This document shows positions 23,064 through 34,404 of a stretch of 64,000 bases of DNA, piece after piece (the stretch's first letter is position 1; every line of letters starts with the position of its first letter). Both the position numbers and the translations under genes were made by a program. This DNA is from Drechslerella dactyloides (Eukaryota; Ascomycota; Orbiliomycetes; Orbiliales; Orbiliaceae), in contig JAGTWJ010000008.1 of assembly GCA_020064725.1 (NCBI GenBank), forward strand, positions 1,984,001 through 2,048,000. Direction: 5' to 3'. The notes under the pieces are model-generated. The model was not told the DNA's origin, ran no database searches, and worked only from the letters and a program-made list of their open reading frames with translations.

Positions 23064-26000
23064 CGGAGTAATTGAGTTCAGCAAGCAAGCTACGCGAGCA
23101 GGCAAGCAACAGTAAGTATTTTTCTTTATTTTAACGACTGTGTTACGTTACGTTGCATATGTTACCTTTTCTTTCCCTTTCTTGAAATATATTTTTGCCG
23201 GGCTGCAGCAGTTCAAGCAAGGCCGTAAGGCTTGGGTAAGTGCTTAGTAGGTTGGGCGCATGTGCGGATATACATGTATGTACCTGGTGGGGGTGTGTGG
23301 GTGTTTATAGATGCAGCAGATCCGAATAGACGGGAGTACAAGGCCTCAATCGTAGGATCCTCGACGTTACGAGTACGCGAGTCCTTTTATAATAATTAGG
23401 AGGTTGGAGCCCACGACGAGGATGATTGCGGATTAGATTATATTGGAGGCTATGATATAGCTGCATGGACTTGGGAGTACCTATTCACATCTTGTAGACT
23501 GGCAGTTCGTCGAGGTATCTGCTTGTACCAGGTGGAGCGCCGAGGGTGGAGGTACTCGAGGTACCTGAGCAATGTATCCGTCCCTGGACAGGTACTTGTG
23601 CCCACTCCTCGTGGGGTCCGGACCTTATTGTCCCACGACTAGTTCTAGAATCAGAATCGATCAGATGCAAATATCATGCCCTGCCAAGTGGGAGTCTTTC
23701 GGCCAAAGCCCAGAGCTAACGTTTGCAACGGCGGTTTCCCATCGTCGAGTCAGGACGTCCGCCGGCTTCAACGGTCATATCATCTGATCCAAAGTAAAGC
23801 CACCCGTCTGTCAAGCCTCTCTGCGTATCTACACACGGCCCCGGTCGTTATCCCGCTTGATTACGATACCGCGGAACCCGATCGATATCTTTTCTGTAAG
23901 GCGTTAAGTAAGCGTATACTGGCAGCCGTCTACCATCCGGGACTCGACTGATAAACAGCCCAACAGGACACCGGCTTTGAGGTCGAACATTCCACAGTGG
24001 GCAGCAGCAGCAGCCCTGTTGTTATCTGCGGCATTATTTTGATATCACTCCGGCCGTCAGGGCCCTCGACCTGATCCAACAGCAGCATCTGCATTGATTG
24101 TGAGCTTGGTCGAACATACGCCGGGCGTGGAGTACCTTCAGTATACTACTAGTCGGTCTAGTCTGCTAGTCTGGTCGACCTTCTTTTTGCCGAAGGAAGG
24201 ATCAGACGATTTTTTTGTTTAAACAAAAAGATATCCCAGGCACCACTCTGGACGGACGTCGTCATCGCAGCCCTTCCTTTCCCTCCTGCTGCTTTCTAGT
24301 CGTCGGTCGACTATAGCGCTGGTGTTATTATCATTATCGCTATCGTTCACCCGGCGCGCTCCAGATAGATACTACCGTAACGTAACCAACGTAGCCAATA
24401 CACGACGGCTCATAGACCACCCCTCGTCACCCATCATCCAACAAGCAGGCATCGACGGCTCCGACAAGCAGCTCGTCGACCGTTCCTCGGAGTGCACTAT
24501 TCATCCGACCAGTGCAGGGAGCCGGAGCGGGCGTGCTTTGTAGTCAGCCCTCCAGCCAGAACATACGACCGCCGCCGTTTCGTTTGAGGTTCGAAGCTCT
24601 GCCCGCAACACATTTCCGCTCCGCACAGCCGGCAAGAAGCATCACCGCGGCTCCTCCCACTCACATATCATCCGCCCCGTCCACCGCCCACTCCACCACC
24701 CTCCGTCAGATATCAATATCAAACCGGCCTCGAGATCGATTCTCCACTGCCGCTTCCCACCCCCTTGCGTATTTTTTATAAAATATATTGTTCGCTCCCT
24801 TCGCATCGGGATCGGGAAGCCACAGACGGACCACACAGACCGGCTTCGCCAGGATCGAATCGAATTTAGTGCCCCGGGCCCAGTCCCGCACGAACCACTC
24901 TCTCTTTTCACACACTCACTCATTACTCACACACACTCCACATTCGCCCCCCGATCGCCCGTCCGCCCGTTCGTTCATTCGTTCGTTCGCTGGACGTCAA
25001 AAAGGGTCGACCCTGCTGTATCACCTTCAGACAGACACGCAGATAGACAGACGAGACAGTCAGACAGACAGACGCACGGCAGTCCCGCCGACTCAATCAA
25101 AGCAAGCCGAATCAAGTCGGATCAGAAACAAATCCCCTCATCGTGCTTGCTCGCTCGCTCGCTCGGCCAGCTATAAGTCAGAAGCCAATAAACTTTCTGC
25201 ATACCACTTGCCCATTTCTCTAGTGCGATCCCGTGCACCTGTCTGGCCTCTTGATCCAGCTTCCTAGCTTGAGCGAGCGAAACCAAAAGGCAGCTATACC
25301 AGACTCTACCGCACGGTACGGAACGGTAGAGTACAAAAGCCCAGTGCAGATACAAACACACATGCATACATACTTCATACAAGCATACATACATACAATA
25401 CCATAGCGCTAGCTCTCGTTCCCGCCGCTGTCCGTCCGTCGAGGGGAAAGAAAAGAACGGACGAACGAACGGAAGAAAAGAAGAACAAGAAAGAGCGCCC
25501 GTGCCCGCCGTGTGTGCCCATCCATCGTCCATTGTCTCGTACCAGTCAGTCAGCCAAAGGTTGCGTCCGTCGAGGGTGTCGCCCAGCTAGCGAGCAGCTC
25601 GCTACTTTGGCGCAGAGATATTACCGGACCAGCTTACTCGACCATTATATGCTAGCGCTATAGCGCCTTTCCTGTTCGTCCGGCCGGTGCAAATCAGAAA
25701 AAAGCAGGGCCAGCTGTCTTGCCGCCGTCAATTTTTTCCCCCCAAAAGCAAAGCGTCATTCGCCCGCTGCCGGGTGCAGCCAGCCAGCCAGCCAGCATTA
25801 TTCATTCAGTCCTCCAGCTCGGTCCCGTCGTCTCGTCAGTTTAGTCCAGTCAGTTGGCAGTTGGCAGTTGGCAGGTCTTCGTCGGATTCAAGAAAATAAA
25901 TATTGATTTGTCGTCCTCGCCGGGCGCCGAAACCTGAACCCTTCCTTTTTCCTTTTCCCCCCTCCTTCGAACTCCGTCGTGCTTCGCTCCACACCAAGGG

Positions 26001-26989
26001 AACTTGATCGAATCATCCGGGCCTCGCATCATTCCGGCTGCTTTGCTTTGCCTTGCTTCACTCGCCATCCGGTCGCCTGGACAGACGCCTGCCTGCCGTT
26101 GCATCTTGCTGCATCTGCTGGTGCTGCATCTGCTACCGCTCCTGCTGCTGCTGTTACTGTGCTGCTCCACTTCTCACAGGACCGAAAAACACACACTCAC
26201 ATACATATCACCTTCCGGACGGATAACGTTACTTCGCAGCACAGTGCAGATGAGATATCTTATATTCAAGCTCCCTGGTTGGTAACTGGTGAACTTGACT
26301 GCCTTCGCTCGCTGACTGGACCCGAAGGGCTTCGTTTGGCTGCTCCTGCTACCACTGCTGCTGTCGCCACTCACTCTCATTTGAGGACCGTTTGCATTCC
26401 CCAGGAGCACTTGATATCCCTTCCTCCAACAACCGTTCGTTAACCCTTTTGGCTCTCTCTGGAACTGGAGTCAGCTCGGGACCGGGTTTACCACTTTGAC
26501 TTTAGACTGGACACTGGAGCTGGAACTGGGCTTCTTTTGGCTTTTTGGCTTTGGCTTTGGCTTTGCTGCTTTGGCTACTGGATTTCGTACGCTGGCCGGC
26601 TCAAAGCTTTTTTTCCTCTGCTGGTCCGACGACTAAACACCAACAACACACAGCCGCACACTCCCCTCAATTGGACCTCTCCTCTCCCTCTCCGGACTCT
26701 GGACCGGCCTCGACCCTGCTGAATCTGCTCTCCTCCTCTTCCTCCCCGTGTTCCCTCTTTGCTTGTGTGTGTGTGTGGTTATACATAGCATTTGCATACA
26801 GCCCGAGTGAGTTTGTGCCCGTGGGGATAATATATAATAGCTCGAAGAGAGCGTGAGAGAGAGACAGAGAGAGACAGGGAAGAAACCCAGCTTGATTTTT
26901 ATCATAGATCTAGAGATCGCATCGGTCCATTGCTTGGGACGCCTGGAACTGAACTCCCGTCTTCGCGGAATCAACTTTCCTTCAGCAAG
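23064..26989. other. 3.9-kb region upstream of the proline-rich gene
   Basis: No supportable gene. The right half (about 24.3-26.98 kb) is strongly C/T-rich on the plus strand, with long CT and CA tracts, a (TTTGGC)n-like run at about 26535-26576 and GCTC repeats near 25146-25163. This is what a long transcribed 5' leader or a dense regulatory region of a fungal gene looks like. A perfect 18-bp palindrome lies at 24212-24229. Confidence 0.45.
24212..24229. repeat. 18-bp perfect palindrome with central GTTTAAAC
   Basis: TTTTTGTTTAAACAAAAA reads the same on both strands. It contains two overlapping TGTTTA half-sites of forkhead-like type. Site function is unknown. Confidence 0.7.
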
Positions 26990-28569
26990 ATGGGCGACCC
27001 ATACCGTGACCCGTACCGCGGAACCCGCGGCACAGGGTATGACTATCCCGACTATGAATACCCCCCGCCGAGTGCGTACGGTCGAGGTGCCCCTCCTCCT
27101 CCTCTGGATCCTGCATATGAACAGCGATACCGAGACCCCATATATGACCGACCCGGTTACGACATGCCTCCTCCCCGAGGAGTCCCTCGCAATGACTACT
27201 CGCGTCCGCCGATAAGACCGGAAGACTACCCTCCCAGCGGCGGCCGGCGGCCAGGGGGCAGAGACTACCCGTCGCAGCCCCCAGTTCCTCGTGGGTCGAC
27301 TCGAGACCCGGGTTATGCCGATATAGAATACTACCCGCCACCAAGGTCAGACCGCCATCAGCCGCCGCCGCCGCCGAGAGAATACGACCGGAGCTACCCT
27401 TCGGAGACGTATCGAGACGACGGCGGCAGGGCACGTCGGCCTAGGCGAGACGACATTGAATATGACCCGCAGAACTACAGAGAGTATGACGGCGTCTACT
27501 ACAACGAGGAACCTCCAACAACCGGTAGGGGGGCGCCGCCAATTGGGTACCGCACTGCATATGAGTCGGAAATCCCAACCAGGCGGCGTCGAGACCCCCC
27601 GGTCAAAATCCCCCCATCAAAGTCCTCGCCGGAAGCTCATGATGACGAGTTCACGCTGCCTGCTGAGGGAATCGATAAGACAGTTCTGCAGAAATACATC
27701 ACACGGTTCCTTGGCAACGATGCTACATCGAGGGGACCGATGCTCGACAAGGAGGTATGTCTGCCTACCAGATCGCGAAGGCCAATGGCGTGGAGGGGCT
27801 TGCCCTGCTGACTCGATCGAATTTTTTTCCGCTGCAGCTTGGGCTCATCTACAGATACAGCGCCTACCGTCAATTCACCTCGGTATATATCTCTCCACCC
27901 TTCCAGGCGCATGCATTGTCGGTTCCGTGGCTAACTCGTTGCACTCCCCCTCCAAGGAACAAATCCGGGACCTGAAAAAATACACGGAACATCTAAGCGA
28001 CCCTGGCTGTAAGTATACGTTTTTGTCCTGAAGCACGACAAGAGCCTGCATTGCGCCGGTAGATTCTTTTATTTTTTACTTTTAGAAAAAGCCGGAGGGG
28101 AAGACTACCACACTGCTACTGTTTCAATATCTGCCATTGCCCGAACTCTTCCATCATACTCTCTCTCTCTCTTCTCTTGTCCCCTCGCGCGCATGCTATC
28201 ACAAAAGGCATACCTGTCACCAAGATTATTCAACATCTTGACCTCCCTTTCACTGCTCTAGATGCCCGAGGAAGAGAGGGACCAGGACTATCCATGCCGA
28301 TCTTGCAGACCTCGACAAGGCCATCAGGCCGCAGGAACACGGACGAGGATCCAATGATCACGACGGACATTCCAAGGGATGAACAATACATTTACAGCAC
28401 AACCGCCAATCCTGGGAGCCGGGTTTCCGCTCGCGAAATCCGCGCCGGACGGTCTCCGCATGATCCGCTGCCGTACGGCGCGTCCTACCACGAGCCGTCA
28501 GCCCGCCATGCCCGTGCGCCGATAGAGGCGCGTCAGGGCCAGGACGAGGACGACGAGATGGAAGACTAG
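26990..28569 (+). CDS. Proline/tyrosine/arginine-rich fungal protein with a short conserved helical core
   Basis: Function unknown. Exons proposed: 26990-27754, 27838-27882, 27957-28008, 28262-28569 (389 residues). The first three boundaries are good (GTATGT to CTGCAG; GTATAT to CCAAG; GTAAGT). The last intron, 253 nt, is less certain. Residues 1 to about 225 are a low-complexity, disordered stretch rich in Pro, Tyr, Arg, Asp and Gly (DPYRDPYRG, YPPPRS, RRPRRDD). A conserved-looking core follows: GIDKTVLQKYITRFLGNDAT, then LGLIYRYSAYRQFTS, then EQIRDLKKYTEHL. This layout recalls the fungal RfeG-like family (an LGxDA motif followed by AYRxLTS), but the match is weak and from memory. The tail is acidic (QDEDDEMED). 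It may be nuclear or bind RNA; that is a guess. Confidence 0.65.
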
Positions 28570-31500
28570 CTGGATGGCCGCACTTGAGAAGCTTGTCTGT
28601 CTGGCTGCCTGCACTTTTGGACCTGGAGAGCAACCATTTTAACATCAGCCTTTTTATTATTCCTGCCTGCCGGTTTCCGTCGACGCATAATTTTGGGCCA
28701 CGGGCGTTGTCACAAGCCATTTTGGGAATCCACTGGATCCTGCATGCAATGTATGCACACACGCCATGTCAACTTGGGGACCTTTGCGCAACTCAAAAGG
28801 CAACCAATCAACCAACCATCCGCCGTCTCTCCCACCGGACCAAACGCTGGAACTCCCAGGATGACTTCTCATTCTCGCCGTTCGTGACACCGTAAATTCT
28901 CCCGATAAACACACCCACACTCCACCTGGCTCCTTCCAACATGATATCATGTACATATGCAATCCTGGATCATGCACGTATACATATATACCATTTTTTT
29001 CGAACCTCATGGGACTCGCCGTGGGCACTCTTGGACCTTCTTTCGACAAACTGATTCCATGCAGTCTTTTTGGACCGGACCCCCTCGACAAACCTTGTAT
29101 TTGCCTTGGCCTCTTCGACAATTCAACACCACAATACCTGGATGTATCCGACCAACGTTCCTGGCCTCCGTCTTTCTTGCCTGTCACCATGGATTAATTG
29201 CCCTGGATTCCCTCTCTCGCCTTTGGAGCTCGCCACACCCCTGGGACTTTCTTTCGGATCTGTCTTGTTTTTTATTCGCTAGGGCTTTCTACACGCCGGG
29301 TTTGGATTCCAAGAGGATGGCCATCGAAGATATGTCTAACGTGCACGACGTCCTGTATTCGTTCCTTTCATTCGAAAAAGAAAAGATTTCTATTCCCGGA
29401 TCTGCAGCAAGCAAGCACGCAAGCAAGCAAGCTATTGTTAATCAATTAATCAAAATTCGCATCCATCATGATCAGCCAACTCCTTCTTCCCACACCGCTT
29501 ACGGACACAAAAAAATTGTAGCATTGCGATTGATCGATCTGGCAGTTTTTTTTTTTTTTTCCCTCGATGATAGTAATCTGTTTGTTGTTTTTCATTTGAT
29601 TTTAATCGGTATCTTACATTTACGTGCGTGCGTTTTTTTCGTGTCTGGCATCACTACATTATATACCTTGACTTCTACGATTCTTGAACATATTGAAAGC
29701 ACATGATTGGATTTGACTTCCCCTTTTTCCACTTTCCATGGCTATCGCTCGTGTGATGTTCTTTCGTCGTCCGTGTTAAATTTCGTGTGCATGTGTGCTC
29801 TTTTTATAAGCCCTTATTTATATCTTGGATCCGTGATTTTGTTTTTTAAATCTCTTGATCTCACACACGCCACTAGTAACTAACTACTCTCTCTATATCC
29901 ATCTCTCGTTATTATATTAATTGCATATTTTCACTCTCTCCGTATGTTGTGATTCTATCTAAATTCGGGGCCTTTCTATTTTATATCATCTTCGTCGTAC
30001 TTGTGTTTTTTTAATCCTGCGGTGCTTGCTGTTCGATATGCATGGAGAGGTCTTTAATTCTCCTTTTTCTTTTTTTTCTCTTATCGTATTGCTTTTATAC
30101 TATTGCTATAGTACGACGTTACGTTATACGTTACTCACTTCCTTACTATACCTGCATGCATGCATGGCGGCGACGGCAGCGACGAAAGAAAAAATATAAG
30201 CTTATAAAATTAAACCTCTTCCGTAACGTGTACCGCCATATATCAGTATATATTATAATATCACACGTAATATAATACTATACATGTAGCGTAGGGAGAC
30301 TACGCCACATCGTGTCGTATATGCACGCTCGGTTCATGATACGAGCGGGCAAAAGTCTGGCCTTTATACTAGCCTACGACGAATGTATAGATACAAGACG
30401 AGCTGAAGCTGCCACTACAGCATAAGTGAGGGAGTGAAAAGAAGGGAAGGAAGTGGTACATGCAAGGGTATGCGGTGCGTTATGCGGCCTGCCGCAACTG
30501 GAGGGGTGACTATGCCGCTTTTTCTCCGTTTTCCTGATCGGGGGGTGTTAGGTCTTCCAATCGGTCGAGGGATATGTATCCGTACGGCCGTGGCTGCATG
30601 CATGTGCACACACACTCACACACACACGCGCAAATGCAAGCTGATAGGTTGCAGATCAATGTTTCTGGAGCGGTGCTAGTTTTGGAGGTGCAGGTGTCAA
30701 CTGAGCTGTGCGGCTGACCTTTGAACGTTTTCGATCGATATCACGATGGGGGAGGCTGTTGATATGGTGTTTCGGAGCTTGCTTTTGCTTTGCAGTCGAT
30801 GTGGACTGGACTTCTTGCCGCATTTATAGATAGAGATATTGCATTGGCGTACCCTGATGCTACGCTAGCCTGTAGTATAATGCCAATGGCAGGAATTTGG
30901 GATGCGGCGGACGGGTGAAGCTTGGTTTATTGATCAATCGATGTTGCGATACCGGACGTGCGTGCAACCACACGTTTCAAACTGCACGCTTTGGATCTAC
31001 GCGGGGAACTGATTAACTTTTAGGTTCCTTGGTGTCTAGGAGACCTGAAACTACTCAAGTACCTACTAGTATATCATCAAGTATCCACTAATTAAGTATG
31101 CATGAAAGACACTGCTAAGCTGCTACACTATATCTGATTCTCGTTCAGACGGCTCGGTAGATTATAATTATAAACACTACAGACGAGTCGACACGCATCC
31201 CCCCCACTATCACGGTAGTTGTGCGTGCACTCTAATTGCAAATGGTATTCACGGATAGACCGTGCGGTCTCTGGCTGGACTGCGCTGGACTGCCGCGTAC
31301 ATCGTACTTTACGCTATATATCGCCATACAGACATACTCATCGGCTTTGATATAATTACGTCTAGACATCATAGAACCAGCGAGTCGGCCACGCAGCTGC
31401 CCGGTCTAGCTAGAAGACCAGTCGATCGTTAATTATATATAAATCCCGTTATATCCGCGGATACCAGTGTTATTGTATATAGCGTCCGTACACAGGTAGG

Positions 31501-32044
31501 GTCAAGCGCACATTGCAAAGATCGAGTCAACCTCGGGCCGCCGGACCCGATACACCCCTATATATTTCGATCGTTCCAGCGTATACCATGAAGTTATGAT
31601 ATATCGCCCCCCTACAATGCACAATACACACGGCGCATTACAGTCTACTAAATCTACTGAACGTCAAGCTACGTAGCTACAAGTTATACTTTTGCCCTAC
31701 TCCAACCCAATGCTGCAATTTGAATTTTTTTGGAGAAAGAAAGGTACCTAAGCTACCGGACAGAAGAGAACGAGACGAGACTAAAGTATCCTGAAGTAGT
31801 AGAATTCCAGCAAGGCCTGAATGATTGAACGAACGAACGCAATGCACAGTCGATAACCTACCCACCTACCCTGTCCCTAGCGACCGAAAATATGAACGAC
31901 AGCGGGCACTTTATCTATCACACGGACTACTATGTGATGGCGCCGCATTGATCCCCCCTCCTCATTCAACCCGCCGTATGAACTCCCGCTTTGAAAACCT
32001 GTAAACGCAAATAATTCCCTATGATGACTGCTGCGAGGAGCGAT
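28570..32044. other. 3.5-kb gene-free region
   Basis: Holds the 3' UTR side of the proline-rich gene and that of the minus-strand membrane protein (convergent arrangement). Frames between 28.9 and 29.7 kb are T/C-rich overlaps without family resemblance. Simple repeats include (CATG)n at about 30152-30166, a CA/CG run at about 30605-30632 and poly-T runs near 29548. No gene is supported. Confidence 0.5.
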
Positions 32045-33142
32045 TTACTGCTTCTCCGGGGCCTCGACGTAAACGGGCAGCTGGTCGCTGTACTCGTTGA
32101 CGACGGTGTAGGCCTCGCTTTCCTCCTCCTTGGACATGAGGCCCTGCTCCTCCTCGTCGACGGGGGCGGCGTTCTGGCGTCTGCAGGAGCGGCCGCGGAA
32201 GTACATCCAGCCGGAGATGAGGATGTGGATGATGCTGCTGACGATGAGGGTGAAGAACAGGCCGATGGTGATGGTGATGGCCGCGATGACGAGGCAGGCG
32301 AGGACGAGGCGGACGATGATGGCGACCCATTTGAACCACCGCCATTTATGCTCGTAGCCGTGGCCGGTCTTGCCCTCGCCGTGCTCGTGGTGGTGGCGGT
32401 GGTGTCCGTGCTCCTTCTCCTCGTGGACGGCGGCGGATTTATCGCCGTGGGCTGGGTGGCCGTGCTTCTTGCCGCGGCAGCCGCCCTTGCGCATGCTCTT
32501 GGCCTTGCGGGCGAGGGTGTGGACGGCGTCGTAGAGGTAGGCTTTCCAGCGGCAGACAAAGTTGTCCTGGCAGAGGACGGCGGAGGCTTCAGCGGGGGTG
32601 GGCGGGCGGACGTGGACCTCGCCGATGAAGACCTCTCCCATCTGGTTCTGGAAGACGGGGAACTCGAGGATGTGCATGGTCGCGCGGGTCTTCCATCCTG
32701 CGACGCCGAGGACGTGGAGGCGCAGACGGGAGAGGCCGGTGGCGTCGGACTCGATGAAGAGGTCGAGGTCGACGGGGACCTGGAATTCGGTGCCGTCGGC
32801 GAGGGAGCGTTGGACGACGGTGTAGGGGGTGGGTGCGTCCTTGGTGTAGATTGTCGGGAAGAGGGGCTTGCCGTTGAGGGTGATGGTGTCGCGGCGGTCC
32901 GGGTCGAGGCCGAGGGTGAGGACGAGGTCGTTGGGGGTGTTTGTGAAGCTGTTGCCGGACTCGGGGAAGGGGCAGGAGTCGCAGGCGACGCGGACGGTCT
33001 GGGTGAGGGCGGCGACGGCGGCGGCCTCGGGGGAGAGGTTGTGGTCGTCGGCCTTTGCGGGGAGGACGTCGGAGGGGGGGATGAGGAGGGCGAGGGAGCC
33101 GGCTCCCAGGGCCAGGACGGACGCGAGCTGTAACACACGCAT
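32045..33142 (-). CDS. Secretory-pathway membrane protein with a His-rich segment (DUF7728-like)
   Basis: Function unknown; fungal-specific family (DUF7728 from memory). Single exon, 365 residues. Signal peptide MRVLQLASVLALGAGSLA, then a lumenal domain starting LIPPSDVLP with a CDSC pair near 54-57 and further Cys residues (LCQDNFVC). A Lys/His/Gly-rich stretch follows at about 222-265 (HGHHRHHHEHGEG) that could bind metal. A long hydrophobic stretch at about 275-312 may cross the membrane once or twice (WVAIIVRLVLACLVIAA, then FFTLIVSSIIHILISGWM). The cytosolic tail is acidic and ends with tyrosines near VNEYSDQLPVYVEA. The ATG at 33142 follows an in-frame GTG that is not used. Divergent from the INP54-like gene. 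A 370-codon antisense frame is a codon-bias shadow. Confidence 0.82.
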   Translation of the reverse strand: MRVLQLASVLALGAGSLALLIPPSDVLPAKADDHNLSPEAAAVAALTQTVRVACDSCPFPESGNSFTNTPNDLVLTLGLDPDRRDTITLNGKPLFPTIYTKDAPTPYTVVQRSLADGTEFQVPVDLDLFIESDATGLSRLRLHVLGVAGWKTRATMHILEFPVFQNQMGEVFIGEVHVRPPTPAEASAVLCQDNFVCRWKAYLYDAVHTLARKAKSMRKGGCRGKKHGHPAHGDKSAAVHEEKEHGHHRHHHEHGEGKTGHGYEHKWRWFKWVAIIVRLVLACLVIAAITITIGLFFTLIVSSIIHILISGWMYFRGRSCRRQNAAPVDEEEQGLMSKEEESEAYTVVNEYSDQLPVYVEAPEKQ

Positions 33143-34404
33143 CACGGTATACGTCTGTCTGTCTGTCTACGGTACGATCTGAATGATACGATGCTGTCGA
33201 TGAGGTGGTGGTGATGTGGTGATGTGGTGATGATGGAGGAGAGTCGATGATGGATGAAGGGGGGGCGAAGGAAGGATGGATGGAAGGGGGCGGATTAGGT
33301 TTAAAGGGCCCACCCGCCGCCGTCCGCCGAGAGCGAGTCCACGCAAGCCGGTGACGCCGCCTATTTTAAGCAGCCTCGCAGCCTCACCAAACTACACCGG
33401 GACAATCCAGCTTTCTTAGGGGCGATGAGATATCCCCCCGCGACGAGATGCCTCCGCGCCGCTGGAACAGCCGACGACTGGTGCAGCGCGCTCGGTTTCG
33501 GCGTCCGAGCTGGCGGGCGTGGACCTCCTTCGATGGTCTCGACAGCACCAATCGGACGGGCTGCCATCAGCGTCGCCTTTGCGGGTGCATCTGGCGAGAG
33601 GGGAATGATGGCATTCATGCATCACATTGGCCAGTTGTACATGTCGGAAGGCTAGCAGCAGTATGGAGGATGTATTTTTGCGCATTCCGAGACGTGCCAC
33701 GGCAACTGCTCTCCAACCGCGTTCCACGGACGCCTGTTGCAGTCCGTTAAATGCATCTCCATACGGCACAGAATTGGTTGAATCCAACAGTATCTTGGAA
33801 GTTTCAAGAGTTCGGTGGTCTAGGGATGGAAGTATCTCATGGATATAATACCAGAATCACGCAAGGCGTCAATGCAAGCGTCGCATTGACGCCCGCCAAC
33901 AGCATTATCCAGGCGATAACTATAATCAAACTTCACCAGCTTTAGTGGTTTCACTAACACCCAGCAGCATCTATAACATTACTGCGTCTGCTCAATTATA
34001 ATTCCAAGTCTCTCGTAATAGCACCAGTAGTTGTATATCGAGATGGCAAAAGTGCGTTGGATGGTGCGACACCCCGGGTACCCCGGTCACAACCTTGATA
34101 GCATCCGCAAGGATAGAATACTCATCTAGCTAGCTTCAACAGTGACGGAATCTGTAAATACAAGTATAGTATTGGTGTAGATGACAGCTTCGTGGCAAAT
34201 CGAAACAGCTGTCCTCGCCTCGAGAGAGCCGTCTACGGGCAAGCCAGCCGTCCCCATTTTATATCTGATCATGTGACCGTCTAACTGCAACAGGCAACGC
34301 AGCAACGACGTCATACATCACGGCCTCCTTCAACCTCACCCCATCCTCATCCCACCTCCTCTCCTCCCTTCTCTCCTCACCATATTGCATATTGATACAG
34401 CGTC
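33143..34404. promoter_or_regulatory. Divergent promoter region between the membrane protein and INP54-like genes
   Basis: About 1.26 kb with no supportable gene; it must hold two promoters. The part next to the minus-strand gene has a TGATGTGG/GATGGAGGA purine-rich run at about 33200-33290. The frames around 33.4-33.8 kb overlap on both strands and resemble nothing known. Confidence 0.45.

Noticed and set aside
28957..29706. 249-codon plus-strand frame after the proline-rich gene
   Set aside because: T/C-rich composition, no family resemblance and several overlapping frames of similar quality; more likely 3' UTR or spacer.
32021..33133. 370-codon open frame on the plus strand opposite the His-rich membrane protein
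   Set aside because: Its product is Val/Glu/Asp/Gly low-complexity without family resemblance, while the minus strand gives a signal peptide, a folded domain and a membrane segment. It is a codon-bias shadow in GC-rich coding DNA.
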